A program made the position numbers and the translations under genes. From Myripristis murdjan (Eukaryota; Chordata; Actinopteri; Holocentriformes; Holocentridae), in assembly GCF_902150065.1 (NCBI RefSeq), contig NC_043998.1, positions 3,101,001-3,165,000 of the forward strand: a DNA stretch of 64,000 bases, given 5' to 3'. The notes beneath the pieces are model-generated. The model searched no databases. It worked only from the letters and a program-made list of their open reading frames with translations, and was not told the DNA's origin. Shown in pieces: positions 1 to 15,391 of this stretch. The stretch's first letter is position 1. Each line of letters opens with the position of its first letter.

Positions 1-1777
1 TACAGCATGGCTGCAGCTATTCTTCCTGTGGTCCGTCAACGAGTAGTTATAGTACAGGAACAAGACCAATATCTATGAGCTACAATGGGACAAATTAGTT
101 CCTGGTGTCAAGGGTACAAAAGCTGCACCTTAGAGGCCCTGGTGACAAGCTGCTGTACCCCTAAAGGTGCAATTATGTTTATTTTCTGAGAGTGTACTGC
201 ACATGTGATGCTCCACCTGTACATTTTTACAAGGTGATGCACATCTGCATGTTCTTTTCACATTTCTGTGTATCTCGCCTCCATCTGTAGATCAGATCAT
301 GTGAATCGGTGCTTTGCAAACTTGGATGGCTGGACACACTTTTGTGCCTTATGTGCAAAGTGTGTAAAAGGAATATACATTTTTTATAAATAAAAATGTG
401 AAAAAGGGGCTTCATAAGTTGCAATGTATGTAGTCAGTGGTGCATCTGGAAATAGGTAAAATATTAAATAATAGTGGTTTAAAAATGTAGATTAAATGTG
501 TCAGTAGTCTTACTTTTGAAATATTCAGTGTGTTACTCCAAGAGAACCCCTGATGATGTGAATAGTTACCAATGCACATTTGCTAACACCCACTTAAAAC
601 ATGTAAATCTGTCAGCCAGTTTGCTCTAGTTATTAATTTGCTGCACTGCTCTCATTGTATTTGCCTGTTGCTGCCTCCTCGTTGCTCTCATTCTCATTCA
701 CATCCTACTCCGCTCCGCTGAGATGACCCACTTTCTCCACGGGGTTCATTAAAGTTTGATGTAATCCATTATAAAAATCTAAAAACCTGACAATCCATCC
801 ATTCATGTGTACACGTGGGTGTTTTGCCAAAAAATTACACAAGGGCATTTTAACACATGTACATTCATACAGCAAAACCAGGAGTTTGTGTTTCACATGT
901 TCTTTTTAATTCCAGCTTAAACCACTGAGGACTGTGGCACAAGTCTGAGTTTACAGTGAAATGATCCAAAACCGATCTGATTATTTAAAAAAAAAAAAAA
1001 AAAATCATGCAACCTTGTCATATCTCTGCCTCTGGTCTGACTGAAGAGGGCAGTGTCCCTCCACCTTTTATCCAAATAGTCCACATCTGACTTTTCTGAC
1101 ACACATCACTACTTAAGAGGGTTAAGGATTGACGGTTCTGTTTGCCTAAACTCACGTCATACAAACCCGTGCATCTGGCTTCACAGTTAAACCAACATCT
1201 GTTTAAAACACAAAATGTAGCACCAGCAGCAACACTGCTTCTGTCACTGCGCAGAAAGGCACTGATTTAAGGGCATCTGGCAGGCCAGAACAGCGACATA
1301 CTGTATTAAGAGCATTTTATAACACTGAGACACTTCACTAACAGCAGCCAATGAGCGGGACTACAGGCGAGTCACACCACGAAGGACAAACTATTACAGC
1401 AAACTGAATTAATCTGGCAAAGTAACGTGCTGTTCCTGAGATGAGATCATTTGGTTTCTCTGCAGGAGCACACAGTGCCCCTTGTATCTGCAACACTTTA
1501 AAAAAAAAAAAAAAAAAAAAAAAAGGAACACAGACGGGAATCACTTGGTTGGTCAAAGTCAGCGACCGACAGCTAGATCTGATAAAAACATGATAAGCCT
1601 AACATGAATCAAATGTCCCATAGGAAGTCTCCATTAAAACTGATTTAAAAATAAAAAAAAGACACAAAGGTATTTCGCCCATCCACCACAATTAGAAAAT
1701 AAAGACAATTTACATTATAGCATAGATAAATTCTGTACCATGTGTTGTGGTGATAATGCTAATCAGGCCTCTCAGCC
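1..1777. other. Non-coding stretch downstream of sfxn2
   Basis: No coding exon is recognised here. The right part is expected to be sfxn2 3-prime UTR, but no clear AATAAA on the minus strand fixes its end. Bases about 49-195 are the end of a palindromic fish MITE that recurs at 5419-5570. A-tracts lie at about 988-1004 and 1501-1524. Confidence 0.5.
49..195. mobile_element. Fragment of non-autonomous DNA transposon (MITE), copy 1
   Basis: This block closely matches 5419-5570. Shared stretches are 'acaaaagctgcacctt', 'gtgacaagctgctg' and 'aaaggtgcaattatg'. It ends in 'ttattttctgagagtgta', the terminal inverted repeat type of a common fish MITE. Its left end may lie outside the window. Confidence 0.5.
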
Positions 1778-4700
1778 TCAGAGGCCTTTGTTGAAGTAGA
1801 CATGTTGCACGCTCTCGCCGTAACGAGACATGATCGAGTCTCTCAGCTCAGGCTCCAGCTTCGACACAGCCATGGAGCTGTGAAACACACAGAAAACACA
1901 CAGAGGGAAAACACGGTCAGCATTTTCTTTATTTATAATGAGAATCTGATACAGCCTGTTTGGCTAGAGTGTAAACACTCTCAGCTGGAAGAGAAAGTGC
2001 AGTTACCATCTCTGAGGGAACAGGGAGCAGGCGGCAGGCACCATGAAGACCAGACTGAAAATAAAACAAAGATGGCTTAGTTCAGCGCAGCCGCTTTAAT
2101 TCAGTGAAATGACTCTGACCCCGTAACCCTCCGGGCCGTCCTACTTACAACACTCCCACCATCATCACTTGGATTGGGCCGTGAAGATACGTGATCCTCT
2201 GCGAAAAAGAGAGAAAATGCACGATGACAGATCAACCCATTCACATTAGGAGCTGCAGCAGAGGAATGGTGAAGTTGGCAAAGGTCAAACCTGCATGAAC
2301 TTGTACTTTTCCAGCCTCTGCATGATGATGGGGAGGATGACTGGGAACAGGAAAGGAAGGGGATAGAGTGCAATTAATAAGTTTGCTTGAGTCATTGTAA
2401 TTACCTTAACAGTAGTTTTCCTCTTTGATGCTGTACTAATTTGAGATATAGGTGTAACTTCTTTGCATACTCATTCCTGGTGCTGCCATGGTGATCCGAG
2501 AGATGACCACTTGTGTGATGCCTTTTCTTGCTGCTTTCTAAAGAGGAAATAAAAGTTCATGGAGAGTTTATGAAAAGTGCAGGGGAGGAGTTTTTTTGTT
2601 TGTTTGTTTGTTTTTTTTAAAAAAAAAAACATTTCTCAAATATCCAAAACATGGCACCTGAAGCTCTTACCTTAGAGTGTCCCAGCTTGTTGCCATTCTC
2701 ATCTGTGACTGCAATGCCATTCAGGATTTCCCTAAAGCAGAGAAAATAAACTGAAACTGAGAATATGAAGGACTGTGATTTGGTCATCACCATTGATAGG
2801 CTTGGGAAATATAAAAAATCGGATACCAAGATACCGTCCTGTCAAAATATTGTGATATTATCGCTGCGGTGGGGTGGGGTGGAGGTCATTCTTGTTTTAA
2901 AATCCCCTAAATTAAATGTTTTTTTGTGTACATGGATACCATATTGGTACCCATGTCAAAATTGTCATTACCACACCATCACTGTTACTCTGTGCATTTG
3001 TTCAACAATTTAACAAACCTTTTTTTTTGTTTTGTTTATCAAATAGAAGTTAAATAAAACACCCAAACTGCATATAAATGCTACAGAGTTGCCTTGAATA
3101 GTCACTCTGCTTTGGTCTGGCTGGTTGGGCTGCAGCCTGGGAATGGGGGGGGGGGTCTGATATTGTAGATTACACTGAATGTGGCCACAAATATTGCATT
3201 ATTTGATATTATCAGATATTGGCCCAAGATTGAGTGCTTATCATTAAACCACGATGCTACTTTTGGTGGTGTGTGTTGTGAAAGCAGGAGTAACTTCAGG
3301 GTTAAGTTTTTGTGTTTAAGCAAACAAAGAAAAGGAGGAGGGATGTTCAGCAGCAAAAGACTGTAATGTCTTTTAAATGTACGCCAGTGAAATGTGCACA
3401 AGCCTGATCACTGAAAAATACACGAGAAGGGGAAACATTAATTTGTTTACATTCAAAATCAGTGTGCACGCAGCAAAACCGCCTTCAAAACATGTTGGAG
3501 ACAGGACAAAAACTTTTGACCTGAGCGGGCCTGACAAAGGGCTGCAGTCAGGGTGAAACACTGCCCTGTCTGAGACAAGTTTGTCTTGCCTCTAATCAAA
3601 TTTCTCTGAGCAGCAATGAGGCGTGCAGGGCTCCTTTGAACATGGAGCACAGGAAAAGCGGTGATTTGCCCCAACCGGCCTTCTTCAAATGCTCACTCTG
3701 ACAGAGGCACGGCACATGCTGAACTTTCAACACACCTCAGCACTAAAATCTGCACGACACACCGTAATTCCTGCCACGTCATATGTTTTATTATATTTTT
3801 CTTGAGTGGTCCTGGGTGTAGCACAAGAGAGACTCACTGCTGCCTCATCATAGGAATGTTAACACAGTTGGCCGCCGCCACAGCTGCAAACGGGACCCAG
3901 CGAGCCACCAGAGGAGGGGCTTTCTGCAAGAGAACACAAAAAAAACAACAACCAAACAAGTCAGATATCATCATGACTCCATGTGCTGATTATTTTTTAT
4001 TGTTTATTATGGGCTCCTCATTAACTAAAGCTGTAGCTATGGCTAGAGTTTTCCTGGCCTCCTTAATTACCCAATTTCCCCATCTATTAAGAATTTCTGA
4101 TTCTGATTCTGGGTATGATAAAAATTCACTGTATTACTTTTTTTTTTTTTTTTTTTTTTTTAAATCTTCAGAATAAGAATCAGAAATACTTTACTGATCC
4201 CTGAGGGGTAATCGGGTCAGCTGCAGTTGCTCAAATTCTCAATAGAAGACTATTATAAGTGAAATTACAAGAAACACACACACACACACAAAAGAAATAT
4301 AAAAATGTTCATTAGAAATCTGTATAAAAGTTCATTATGTGAATTATGTGCAGTAATCCTTCAAAAATATTATGACAATATATACAAAAATAAGAAACTG
4401 AGCATATGTAAAAAAGTAAACCTATATACACTGTTGAATTATTGTAAAGTTGTACAAGTATAAATTAAATTATTATACAGTTAAATGGTTAAATAAACAA
4501 CTATTGGCTGTAAATAAATGAATCTTAGTTTGCTTTTAGCTTTTTCTATAAAGCAATTTGTACCTTTGGTGCCATATACATAATGTTATTCATACCAATG
4601 TAACATTTAAATAATACTGATTAACTTTCATGATCAAGATGATTTCAGCTTCATTTGGCTTCGCAGAGGATAAGAGAGTCAAACTACAAACATCTCGGTT

Positions 4701-4855
4701 CATTTTGCCGAACCACCAACCAATTAACACTAACTTTACTGCTAATAACGTCAGCCAGATCATGTTTTCAAACTGCTGAGGAAACGAGCATAAATAATGA
4801 ATCACTACAGAAGGGGAAGCAGGCACAGTCAATAGTCACTCTGCAGAGCCGTGTG

Positions 4856-4886
<31 letters not shown>

Positions 4887-6497
4887 TTTTCTGTGTTAGC
4901 ACCTTGGTGTACAGGTTGAGTCCCACCGCTGTTGCGAGAGCCGTGCCGGTCGCCGTGACGTAGGCGACTCCGATCTGCCTGCGACACAAAACAGTGACAC
5001 AAGGTTAGAAAGTTTCCTGCAGCCACCAGCACCCACTGCATGTCAGCGGTGAGATTAACATGCACTGTAAGAAACAGGAGTCCATTTCTCCCCTAAGGCA
5101 CAATCAACACAAAGGTTCCCCCTATAGGACCTCAAGGTAACTATGTGAACCTTCTCCAGAGCCAAAAAGGTACAGATACGTTCCCAAGCAGTAAAAGATA
5201 GATACATGTACCGCTTCCTCTACATGTTAAGATACAATATCAGGAAAAAGTGTCTTATAGGCCAAATACAATGAATTAATAAATAAATAAACTAGGTAAA
5301 ATATTAACTTATGGTAGACTTTGACTTGTAGGTTGAGTAGTTCCTCAAAATGAAATGTAGATTTGTGGATATGAAAAATAGGTGATACAATTCTCCAGCT
5401 GATATTGTAGTGATAATATAGGAACAAGACTGCTCTCTATAAGGTACCAACCACAAGGGAACAAATAATTTGTTCCGTTGACAAGGGGACAAAAGCTGCA
5501 CCTTGAAGGCTCCAGTGACAAGCTGCTGGACCCTTAAAGGTGCAATTATGTGCTTTATTTTCGGAGAGTGCAGGGACGTACTTGGGGGTGATGGGCGAGG
5601 CGGCGTTGCGGTTGGTGTAGTTGACCAGGGCATTGAAGGACTGATTCACCCATTGCCAGAACACCACAGCAGGAACTGTCCTGCAGAGAGAGGGAGAGAA
5701 AAAGAGAGAGAGAGACAGAGACAGAGAGTTTAGAAACCTGCAGTGTTTCCTTGATCAGGCCTCAGGCTGCGGTGACATCACTTTTCCGGTTTGGTGCGTG
5801 CTTCTGCAGCACCTGTAGAACTGCAGCATGGCGCCGGTGATGGCCATGCCTCCCGGGACCTGGAACGACATGCGTCCAATGAGGTTCATACGATCTCCCG
5901 TGTCCGGGTGGAAGGCCGAGTCGTACAGCTTCTTAGCGTAGTGGAGCTGCTCCTCTGTGGTGCCGGGAGGGATCGATCCGGCCCTGCGGAGAACCAGAGG
6001 ACACTGAACACCAAACCGTAGAAAAACAAACAGGTCAACACACAATACACCCTACAATGTGCAGTGTAATTAACGAATATATTGGTAGCATTTTTATGTT
6101 TGGTTGAAACCGCCTAAGTAGACTTTTGCCTTTGAAAGAATACCTGTTGATTTTTTGCAAATAAGACAAACTACAGAAAACATTAGGAATGTTAGTTTGT
6201 TTTTTCTGCCTGATGTTCAAAACAAACCAAATCGAAACTGTGGCCCAAAAGCTGCAACACATACCAAACTCTGGGTTTATTGAACCATTAGACTAGTACT
6301 GAACACGCTCACTGACACAAGAGGAGGACATCACTGCATATTTACATGCCAGTAACATTAAAGTCAAAAAATCCTGCACAAACTGAATTTGAGTTGTGGC
6401 TTTATTTGAAACTGGCAGCTGCTGGTTTTGTAAAATGTCAAGAAATTAACATCATATTGTTTGACTTTACATGACAAGACTTACAGCCTGTGTTTTC

Positions 6498-6530
<33 letters not shown>

Positions 6531-6707
6531 TCCATCTGTGTGTGATAGTTACCTGCAGCTCTCTACTAATAGTTTGGCCTCGTCCAAGCGCGAGTCGGGC
6601 AGTAGTGCTGTCGTGCAATCAGTAATGTTGAAGAAGTGTTTCAGTCGGCCCATAAATGTGGACTGATCCCACCGTGGTGCATCGATGTCGAACGTGCTCA
6701 CAGCCAT
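1778..6707 (-). CDS. sfxn2: Sideroflexin-2, mitochondrial carrier (11 coding exons)
   Basis: Coding exons on the minus strand, in order: 6553-6707, 5813-5983, 5582-5680, 4903-4978, 3838-3923, 2671-2731, 2471-2537, 2291-2340, 2149-2198, 2007-2054, 1778-1877. All introns are GT-AG and all phases join, giving 963 bp and 320 aa against 322 in human SFXN2. Recognisable stretches are [10 protein letters not shown] near the N-terminus, the family block [10 protein letters not shown] followed by [44 protein letters not shown] and the C-terminal YFNKGL. The [10 protein letters not shown] start and [10 protein letters not shown] favour sideroflexin-2 over -1 or -3. Sideroflexins are multi-pass inner-mitochondrial-membrane carriers; serine transport is shown for SFXN1, and SFXN2 is linked to iron and heme handling. 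The start is the first ATG of the first coding exon, just after an acceptor near 6727. The gene is divergent from arl3, as in human. Confidence 0.95.
4172..4510 (+). repeat. Interspersed ~0.4 kb repeat, copy R1 (sfxn2 intron)
   Basis: It starts with the AATCAGAAATACTTT-type head and a 'gggtcagctgcagttgctc' block and ends near 'ggttaaataaacaact'. The same family recurs at about 27148-27590, 47089-47290 and 53038-53310. It resembles the 3-prime tail of a fish non-LTR element or a SINE derived from one; the class is inferred. Confidence 0.6.
5063..5570. mobile_element. MITE inserted 8-10 bp inside an sfxn2 intron
   Basis: The left end 'cactgtaagaaacag' and the reverse of the right end 'cactctccgaaaataa' form imperfect terminal inverted repeats. 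The right part matches the copy at 49-195. The right end lies about 10 bp from the sfxn2 splice donor (donor GT at 5580-5581), so the element abuts the exon 5582-5680. Confidence 0.5.
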
Positions 6708-6727
6708 TTTTTCTCTTTAAGCTTCAC

Positions 6728-8708
6728 AGGGTAAAAAAAAAAAAAATAAAATAATAATTTAAAAAATTGAAATATCAGTCCTGGCTTGTGTTGAGAAGCT
6801 GCTGAGTCCTGACAGAGGCTCCTCAGCAGCTGCAGTCCAACCCTGGAAAAAAACAAAAGCAAATGTATGTTCAGCAAAATAACACAAATGGTGAGATGAC
6901 AAACAGAAAAATTCTTCATCTGAGCTGTAACCTTTCTTAACAACTGCCAGAGACCGAGAGCGTCCCAGCTGCAGCTGCGGCTGAAACACAAACCCATCGG
7001 CTGAACGCTGAATTATTCCTGTTAAAAGCAAACAGCTCCTCTGAGTTCATCGGGGGTCACCCTGCCTCCTAACCAGTCAGGCCTAGTTGGAGCTGATGTA
7101 ATATTAACAGATTTTTTAGCTCAGTGGGTCAGACACAGCCAGGCTCTATCACCTTTGAACTCTGCCCCAAATTTCCAACAGGGCTGCCCATGCACACACA
7201 CTGCCAAGGACAAGACGTTTTAGCCCCCTATAAATTCTGATGGGACAAATAATCACCAGAGAACTGACCATCCAACGGGAAAATGGTCGCACAGGTTTCT
7301 TGGGGTTTTGCAGCTGCAGCTATCTCCTCTCCATTTCACAATCAGACCAGCTGGAACCAGAATCTGTCCAAACCTCCCTTGGTCCACCTCGTCTACCCAC
7401 GGCAATAAAAAACAAACAAACAAACAAACAAAAAAAAACTCACACACTGGGCAGGTAACTGAGGATCTGAAAGTGTGTCCTGTGCTGTGACACCTGAGTG
7501 TTTCTGGGTTTGTTTGTTTGTTTGAAAAGCCGGGTCAGAGTTTGCTGTGCCATGTGGCAGACAGTGGAAAAAAAATCCAGAAAAAGTAATGGTGGCCCAT
7601 GTATCGCGGTGCAAAACATACAAACACAACAACAGCATTAGATAAGTGTGATTAGATGAAATTTAGATCATGACCATGGGGAAACCGGGTCATTACAACA
7701 GCAGGGAACAAATTAACATCTACGATATTATCATGATACTTGCATCACAAAATATTAGTGCGATGTTAAAGATTTTGCAATATGCTGAGTATTGCGATAC
7801 ACCTATATTGCGATTTATTACCTTTTCTTTGCCAACTTCTGTTTTATCTAATAAAATAAAGTCCTTCCTCTGCTCATCTCCAATCATTTTTAATGTAGCC
7901 AAATGGGATCGTCAGGCATACAGACTGACCAACTGTGTCATAAATGTTGCATCGATTCAATATCGATATATGGCCACACAAAATATCTCAATACTATGCT
8001 GTATAGTTTTTTTTCTTCCCATCCCTATTAGATAAGACAAACAGAAGCAGAGGGGGGCAGAAGATGACACGAAAATAAACAAATTAAGAATAAAACTAAC
8101 AAATGAGTGTCTTCATTGACAGTGTTGACAGTGTGCAGATGTTCTGCTGTGTACAAATCAAATCTACAACTGGCGCTGTGGATTAAATCAATGCATGACT
8201 TGATAAAGGAAAATAAAACAGGAAGAATAAGTCTGAGCAGCCCAGTTGAAGTGCATAAAAAGGAAAATGGTACAGCTGAGGCAGGCGTGGAGGCCGTACA
8301 ACATTATTGAGATTTCTTATCCAACCAAGCCCAGGCTGGATAAACTGGCTCTGCAGGCCGGAACAACCAGGTACATTTTCTGACAACAGCAACAACTGGC
8401 TGCGGCTGAAGCGACGTGAGCTGCGGCCTGACGCTCAACTAAAACACACCGACAGCTGGAGTGTATAAAAACTATCAATGAAAGAATCACACTCATGGAG
8501 ACATCTGGTGTGTTTTTCCTCTTGATTCCGGGTGTTTCGGACATGCAGGCTGTTCGGGTCGCAGCATAGCGAGTGATGCAACTTGCAGCCCGAGTTACAG
8601 GCAGGGTCCTCCGGGCACAGCGAGGACCACCGAGACAACCGAGCTGCGGGACCGACCCAAACTCTGCGACCCCCCTACCCCCAACACGCACACGAACAGA
8701 GAACATAC
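6728..8708. other. Presumed sfxn2 first intron
   Basis: No coding exon is recognised. It holds A/T homopolymers and a MITE-like stretch at about 7719-8033 with many 'tattgcgat/atcgat' words that ends in 'cccatcccta', resembling the family at 10668-11026. Confidence 0.4.
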
Positions 8709-8830
8709 CTGCGTGGGATCCCGCACAATAACTTGCCAAGTGATCAAAGGCAGTCGTGTGCTATAGTGAGGAGCACATGCACGTGGCACTTCGTCCTCCA
8801 ATCAGGATCCGGGGCAGCTCCCTACGTTAA
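8709..8830 (-). promoter_or_regulatory. sfxn2: Candidate sfxn2 promoter and 5-prime UTR exon
   Basis: Read on the minus strand, a GC-box-like 'gggggcgg' (about 8836) and an inverted CCAAT ('ctgattggagg', about 8800) precede a stretch ending in 'cacgcag|gtatgt', a good splice donor at 8707-8708. It could splice to the acceptor just before the first sfxn2 coding exon (about 6727). Transcription was not observed; this is inferred from motifs and position. Confidence 0.35.
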
Positions 8831-8889
8831 AATCCGCCCCCCTCCTTTTTTTTTTTTTTTTTTTTTTTAATCAAAATGTGTACAAATGC

Positions 8890-8905
8890 ATGTTATTATT
8901 ATTAC

Positions 8906-8945
<40 letters not shown>

Positions 8946-8946
8946 T
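8890..8946. repeat. (ATT)n microsatellite
   Basis: A run of about 50 bp of ATT/TTA units lies in the interval between the sfxn2 promoter candidate and arl3. Confidence 0.9.
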
Positions 8947-9367
8947 TATTTTTTACCACTACCTATAATGCGAGCTGTCTTTTTGTCTCTTACGTGGTGA
9001 TTAATTGTCACATCCGCAGAAAATAACAAAAATAAAATCTGTTAGAATTTGCAGACATTTTTTTTATCTGAAAGAAGTGTATTCGTCCGGTCATCCTCAT
9101 ATCTTCTTCCTCTTTGAAAATCTTGATGTTAAGTCATAAAGCAAATAACAACATCGCTTACAAACAGACGAGGCATTGAGACATTAAAACATAAAGTCGT
9201 GCAAAAGAGAGAAATACAGCAAATCCGAAACAAACCTAAAAAAAAAAAAAAAATAAACTCACTAAAAGACTTTGAACATATTGCATGCATTCATAGTTTT
9301 GATAGCTTTTTTATTTTGTGAGGAAGAAGCCTCGCATAATTAATTTCCCTCATGAATACAAAGAATT

Positions 9368-9399
<32 letters not shown>

Positions 9400-9610
9400 C
9401 TTTTTTGGTAAATTTGACATTTGTGAAGTAAAAACTGAATTAATAAGAAGAAAATGCATTATCACATATACATTGTTTCTGTAGAAAACGATTAAAATCT
9501 GAGAAAATGCCGTAAACTGTAAAGTTATTAACACCTTTCCTTGGCTCCATATGTAATAATCCTCGCTTCTTGTTGTGTTGTTTCTCGGGCTGGGTACGTA
9601 AGCGTGCGTC

Positions 9611-9621
9611 TTACGTCACTC
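9611..9621 (+). promoter_or_regulatory. CRE-like site upstream of arl3
   Basis: 'ttacgtcact' matches the CREB/ATF core TKACGTCA and lies about 47 bp before the arl3 start codon, in the stretch expected to hold the promoter. Use in vivo is inferred. Confidence 0.4.
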
Positions 9622-9666
9622 CCCTTAGTAACGCTCAGCGGCGTCTCGGGGAGATAAAGCAACAAG

Positions 9667-12124
<2,458 letters not shown>

Positions 12125-13262
12125 CTCCGCTTCTAGTCGTCTGCTCAGGAGGAGCAGCAGTAAAACACACGCATACACACAGACACACACACACATACAT
12201 ACATACATAGAGACACACACATGCACCCTCATGAGCCCCTCATAAGATGGGATATACCTGTGAATGTACACACACTACTAATCCAACATGGACTTGAAGA
12301 GAGTTTTTAAACCCCCCGTGTCCCCGTACCGCGGACCTTTTCTAATCTCAACACGAGCACGGTGTTCGCTCCAACAAACGGGGAGGGCGGTGTTGCCTTC
12401 AAAGGGAACCAACCCCAGGAAAAACAGCCCGCACCAACCACCCCCCCACACCCACCACCACCACCCCACCCTACCATCAGAGTCAAAGCCATTCCCAGCC
12501 TCCGTCCGTCCCCACGGCGCAACCTCAAACATTCCTGCTGTCTTTCATTGGAATACCAGTCCGTTCGTTAAACACCTTTTTACATGGTGTCCGGGAAACC
12601 GCCACCCCCCCCCTCCATCTGCTTCGTCATCCCTCTTTCTTACAGGCCGATACGTGTAATTTTTTTTTTTTAAATCATTCCACGATGGCTGTACGCGCTT
12701 TTTCTTGCTATGGCTCTGTTTGAAGTGAGGTATATTTTTGTAATTGTTTATTTATGGTGAAGTAGAATGTAGGATGCTTTCAAACAACAACTGGTATGTC
12801 TGTATGTGTGTGTGTGTGTGTACGTGTGTGTGTGTGTGTGTGTGTGTGTGGTTTCTAGGACTTTGGAGAGAAATCATCTACTGTGTTTTAACTCCCCCTG
12901 TAAAAGGATGATACATGTTAATATGTATAAAAACAGAACACTATGAAATAAAATGGTTAAGAGACACTACATTTTTTTTGGATTGTCAGTTGTAAATAGC
13001 TCGGCCCCATGTTCATATGTTACATTATGCACATGTTATAGAGTATTTGTTACCCAGCTGTACTTTGTAGTCTATAATGTTTGCATAGCTAATATATGCT
13101 GGCAGATTTTTAACAGAGGTACATGTATGCTGCAATGCATTTCGTCTGTGTGTTTTTTGGGGTTAGCGAAGGGGGATTCCCTCTTAGACATTTCCTTTTG
13201 ATATTCTTGAATGTAATCAGTCCAAGGATTGAAGGTACGTGAATAAAGAAAAAAAAAAAAAA
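12125..13262 (+). other. arl3: arl3 3-prime UTR with two poly(A) signals
   Basis: After the arl3 stop comes about 1.1 kb of non-coding sequence. 'gaaataaaatgg' near 12945 and 'gaataaag' near 13240, the latter followed by an A-rich run, are plausible polyadenylation signals. (GT)n repeats lie at about 12800-12850. The end point is inferred. Confidence 0.45.
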
Positions 13263-13928
13263 AAGTTGTGAGCATAAACGTGTCCTTTTGTTCGGGAACC
13301 AATCAAAACGTCTCTCTCTGCTGCACTTTTGTTTTCTCAGCTCGGTTTTTGTTTTAATCCTGCCAGGCTCCAGCGCTGAACTGCAGACGCTCTGGCACGT
13401 ACACACCCGCGGCAGGTGGGGTCAGCTGGTGATGACAGGTAGAAAGCCTGTTTGCAGAGGAAGAATCAAGGCTCTGGGTGTGAATCTCCCTGGCTACAGT
13501 GTTCAACTCAGCTGCACCCCGTCCCGTTTGTGCATTTGTGTTAAAATTTCAAGTTTAAAGGGGCTTAAAGCAGTGCACAGTTGTTGAAGTGTAAACAAAC
13601 GGGGCATCAGAGAGAGGAAAGGTGGTCTTATTTGATGAATAGGCTGCTCAATAATACGTGATGGAACTGGTAGTCATTTTTATGTAAGCCCACTGGCACA
13701 CCATGGTATCATTAACCCCTTGAACTTTTTTCCTTTTCCCTTCAGGAGCTTCTAAGCTGTAAAAAAGGAAAGCTGCATCACACTTAAACTGAGCGAAGTA
13801 TATTAAATAGAAAATATGGACATGTCTCGTTCATCAGTTTCCACACATTTCCCTGTAATTCAGCAGGATGAATTTAATATCTATGGAAAGCTGGGGATTT
13901 CCACCAGAATTTAAAATAAAGCTCTGTG

Positions 13929-13961
<33 letters not shown>

Positions 13962-15391
13962 AAGAAGCGTGGCTGCGCAGGATGCATTTTTAATGGTGAG
14001 CCCACCAATGAGATCAGCAGGGGTGATTAAAGATGCATGTTTCCCCTGAAATATAAGTAAAGGGATTTTGATTTAAAGAAGCACATCGGGCATTTATTCT
14101 CAATTTGATATAAATGGAAAATTCGACAAGGTGGAAATTCATGTTCATTGGTGACTTCTGAGACGTGGGGGCGACTGTGTTTGAAGATGTTAATATCCCC
14201 TACAGGCCTACTGTCTGAACTACATTCAGGCCATGAATTATTGCTGAGAGGACAGTAGGAGGTATTGCGTTTCTCGGTGTGCGGCGGCCGCGTGAACAGT
14301 GTGCCGTTCATGGAGAAACGTGTGTCTCCAGGAGAGGGTGTGACTGATTCAGAGGGCCTCCGAGACTTTTTTAAAATTGCCTCTCTTGTCTCTCACAAAG
14401 ATTCTCATTGTCCGATCTTCCTCTAACACTCAGGCGTAGAGTGTGCTTGTATTGTTCCTCACTTTGGGTACTTCACTCGCTGTTACATTAAACCCTGACA
14501 AAGCATTATGGAAAGTGTGATACATTCAAGGAGTGAATCATATTTAGACACACAAAGGCATTTTATGGATTAGTGCTTTGAGGATAATGAAAAAAATAAA
14601 TATTTTACTGGCTGAATTAACTAAAAAAAAAAAAAAAAAAATCAAAGAGTCAATTTTCCTTTAGGCAGAGTCTATTTAGTGTTTTATCTACAGGCGTCTG
14701 TTGAAACCTCTGAAGGAGAGAACACAAAGTTCTGTGGTTGTTTTATCAGTGAATAAAAGCGTTTTTTCCCCCCACAGTGTGTGGGTGAGTTAAAGGAGCC
14801 AGACAGGGTATGTGTGTGTGTGAGAGAGATACATATCACTGAGACGTAGGCGATGGGATTACTGCCTCTCTCTCCTCATGGATCAGACAGCTGTTCAGCA
14901 GCTGTGTGTGCAAGTGTGAGAAAATGTGAGTGTCAGAGAGCGAGGAGGAGGGGGGAGTGTTTGTGAGAGAGAGATAGAAAACTAGTCCTATAATTTATGC
15001 TGCACCTCTGACACAGTTCTTGGCTCCGTCTTTCTCTGCTGAGGTTTGCTGACGTGAGACACGCAGCACATCAGAAATCTCATTCCACCGACTCGAGGGG
15101 AAAGAGGTGGGAGCTGCTGCGAAGTTGAAGTGGCGCGGAACAGGAAGCAGAATGTTTTAAAATGATAATGGTGTCACGTACGTGCAAGTTAAGTGCTCTG
15201 ATTGTGGCCGGCGTGACAGAAATGACACCATTAACTCCTGTTTCGTCAAACCCTCACTTCGTGTTCACATAGACCTCAGCCTTGAGGAAAAGCTCTATTT
15301 TTTCCTTTTCGTTCCCCTTTTATTTACATGGAGTGGGTCATTGCTCTTGTTTGAAGGGGACTGAACCCCAAAGTGCTGGGTAGGTGAAAGC
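13263..15391. other. Intergenic, no gene seen (arl3 to MITE)
   Basis: No coding exon or RNA gene is recognised. Contents are T-tracts (about 13930-13961), A-tracts (about 14623-14641) and GA/GT-rich low-complexity sequence. Confidence 0.5.

Noticed and set aside
3661-4176. 171-residue plus-strand open frame
   Set aside because: It runs antisense over an sfxn2 coding exon and ends in a poly(T) tract; a shadow frame.
9611-9634. Possible RFX X-box at the arl3 promoter
   Set aside because: ARL3 is a ciliary gene and 'agtaac' is a half-site, but the other half and spacing do not match an X-box.
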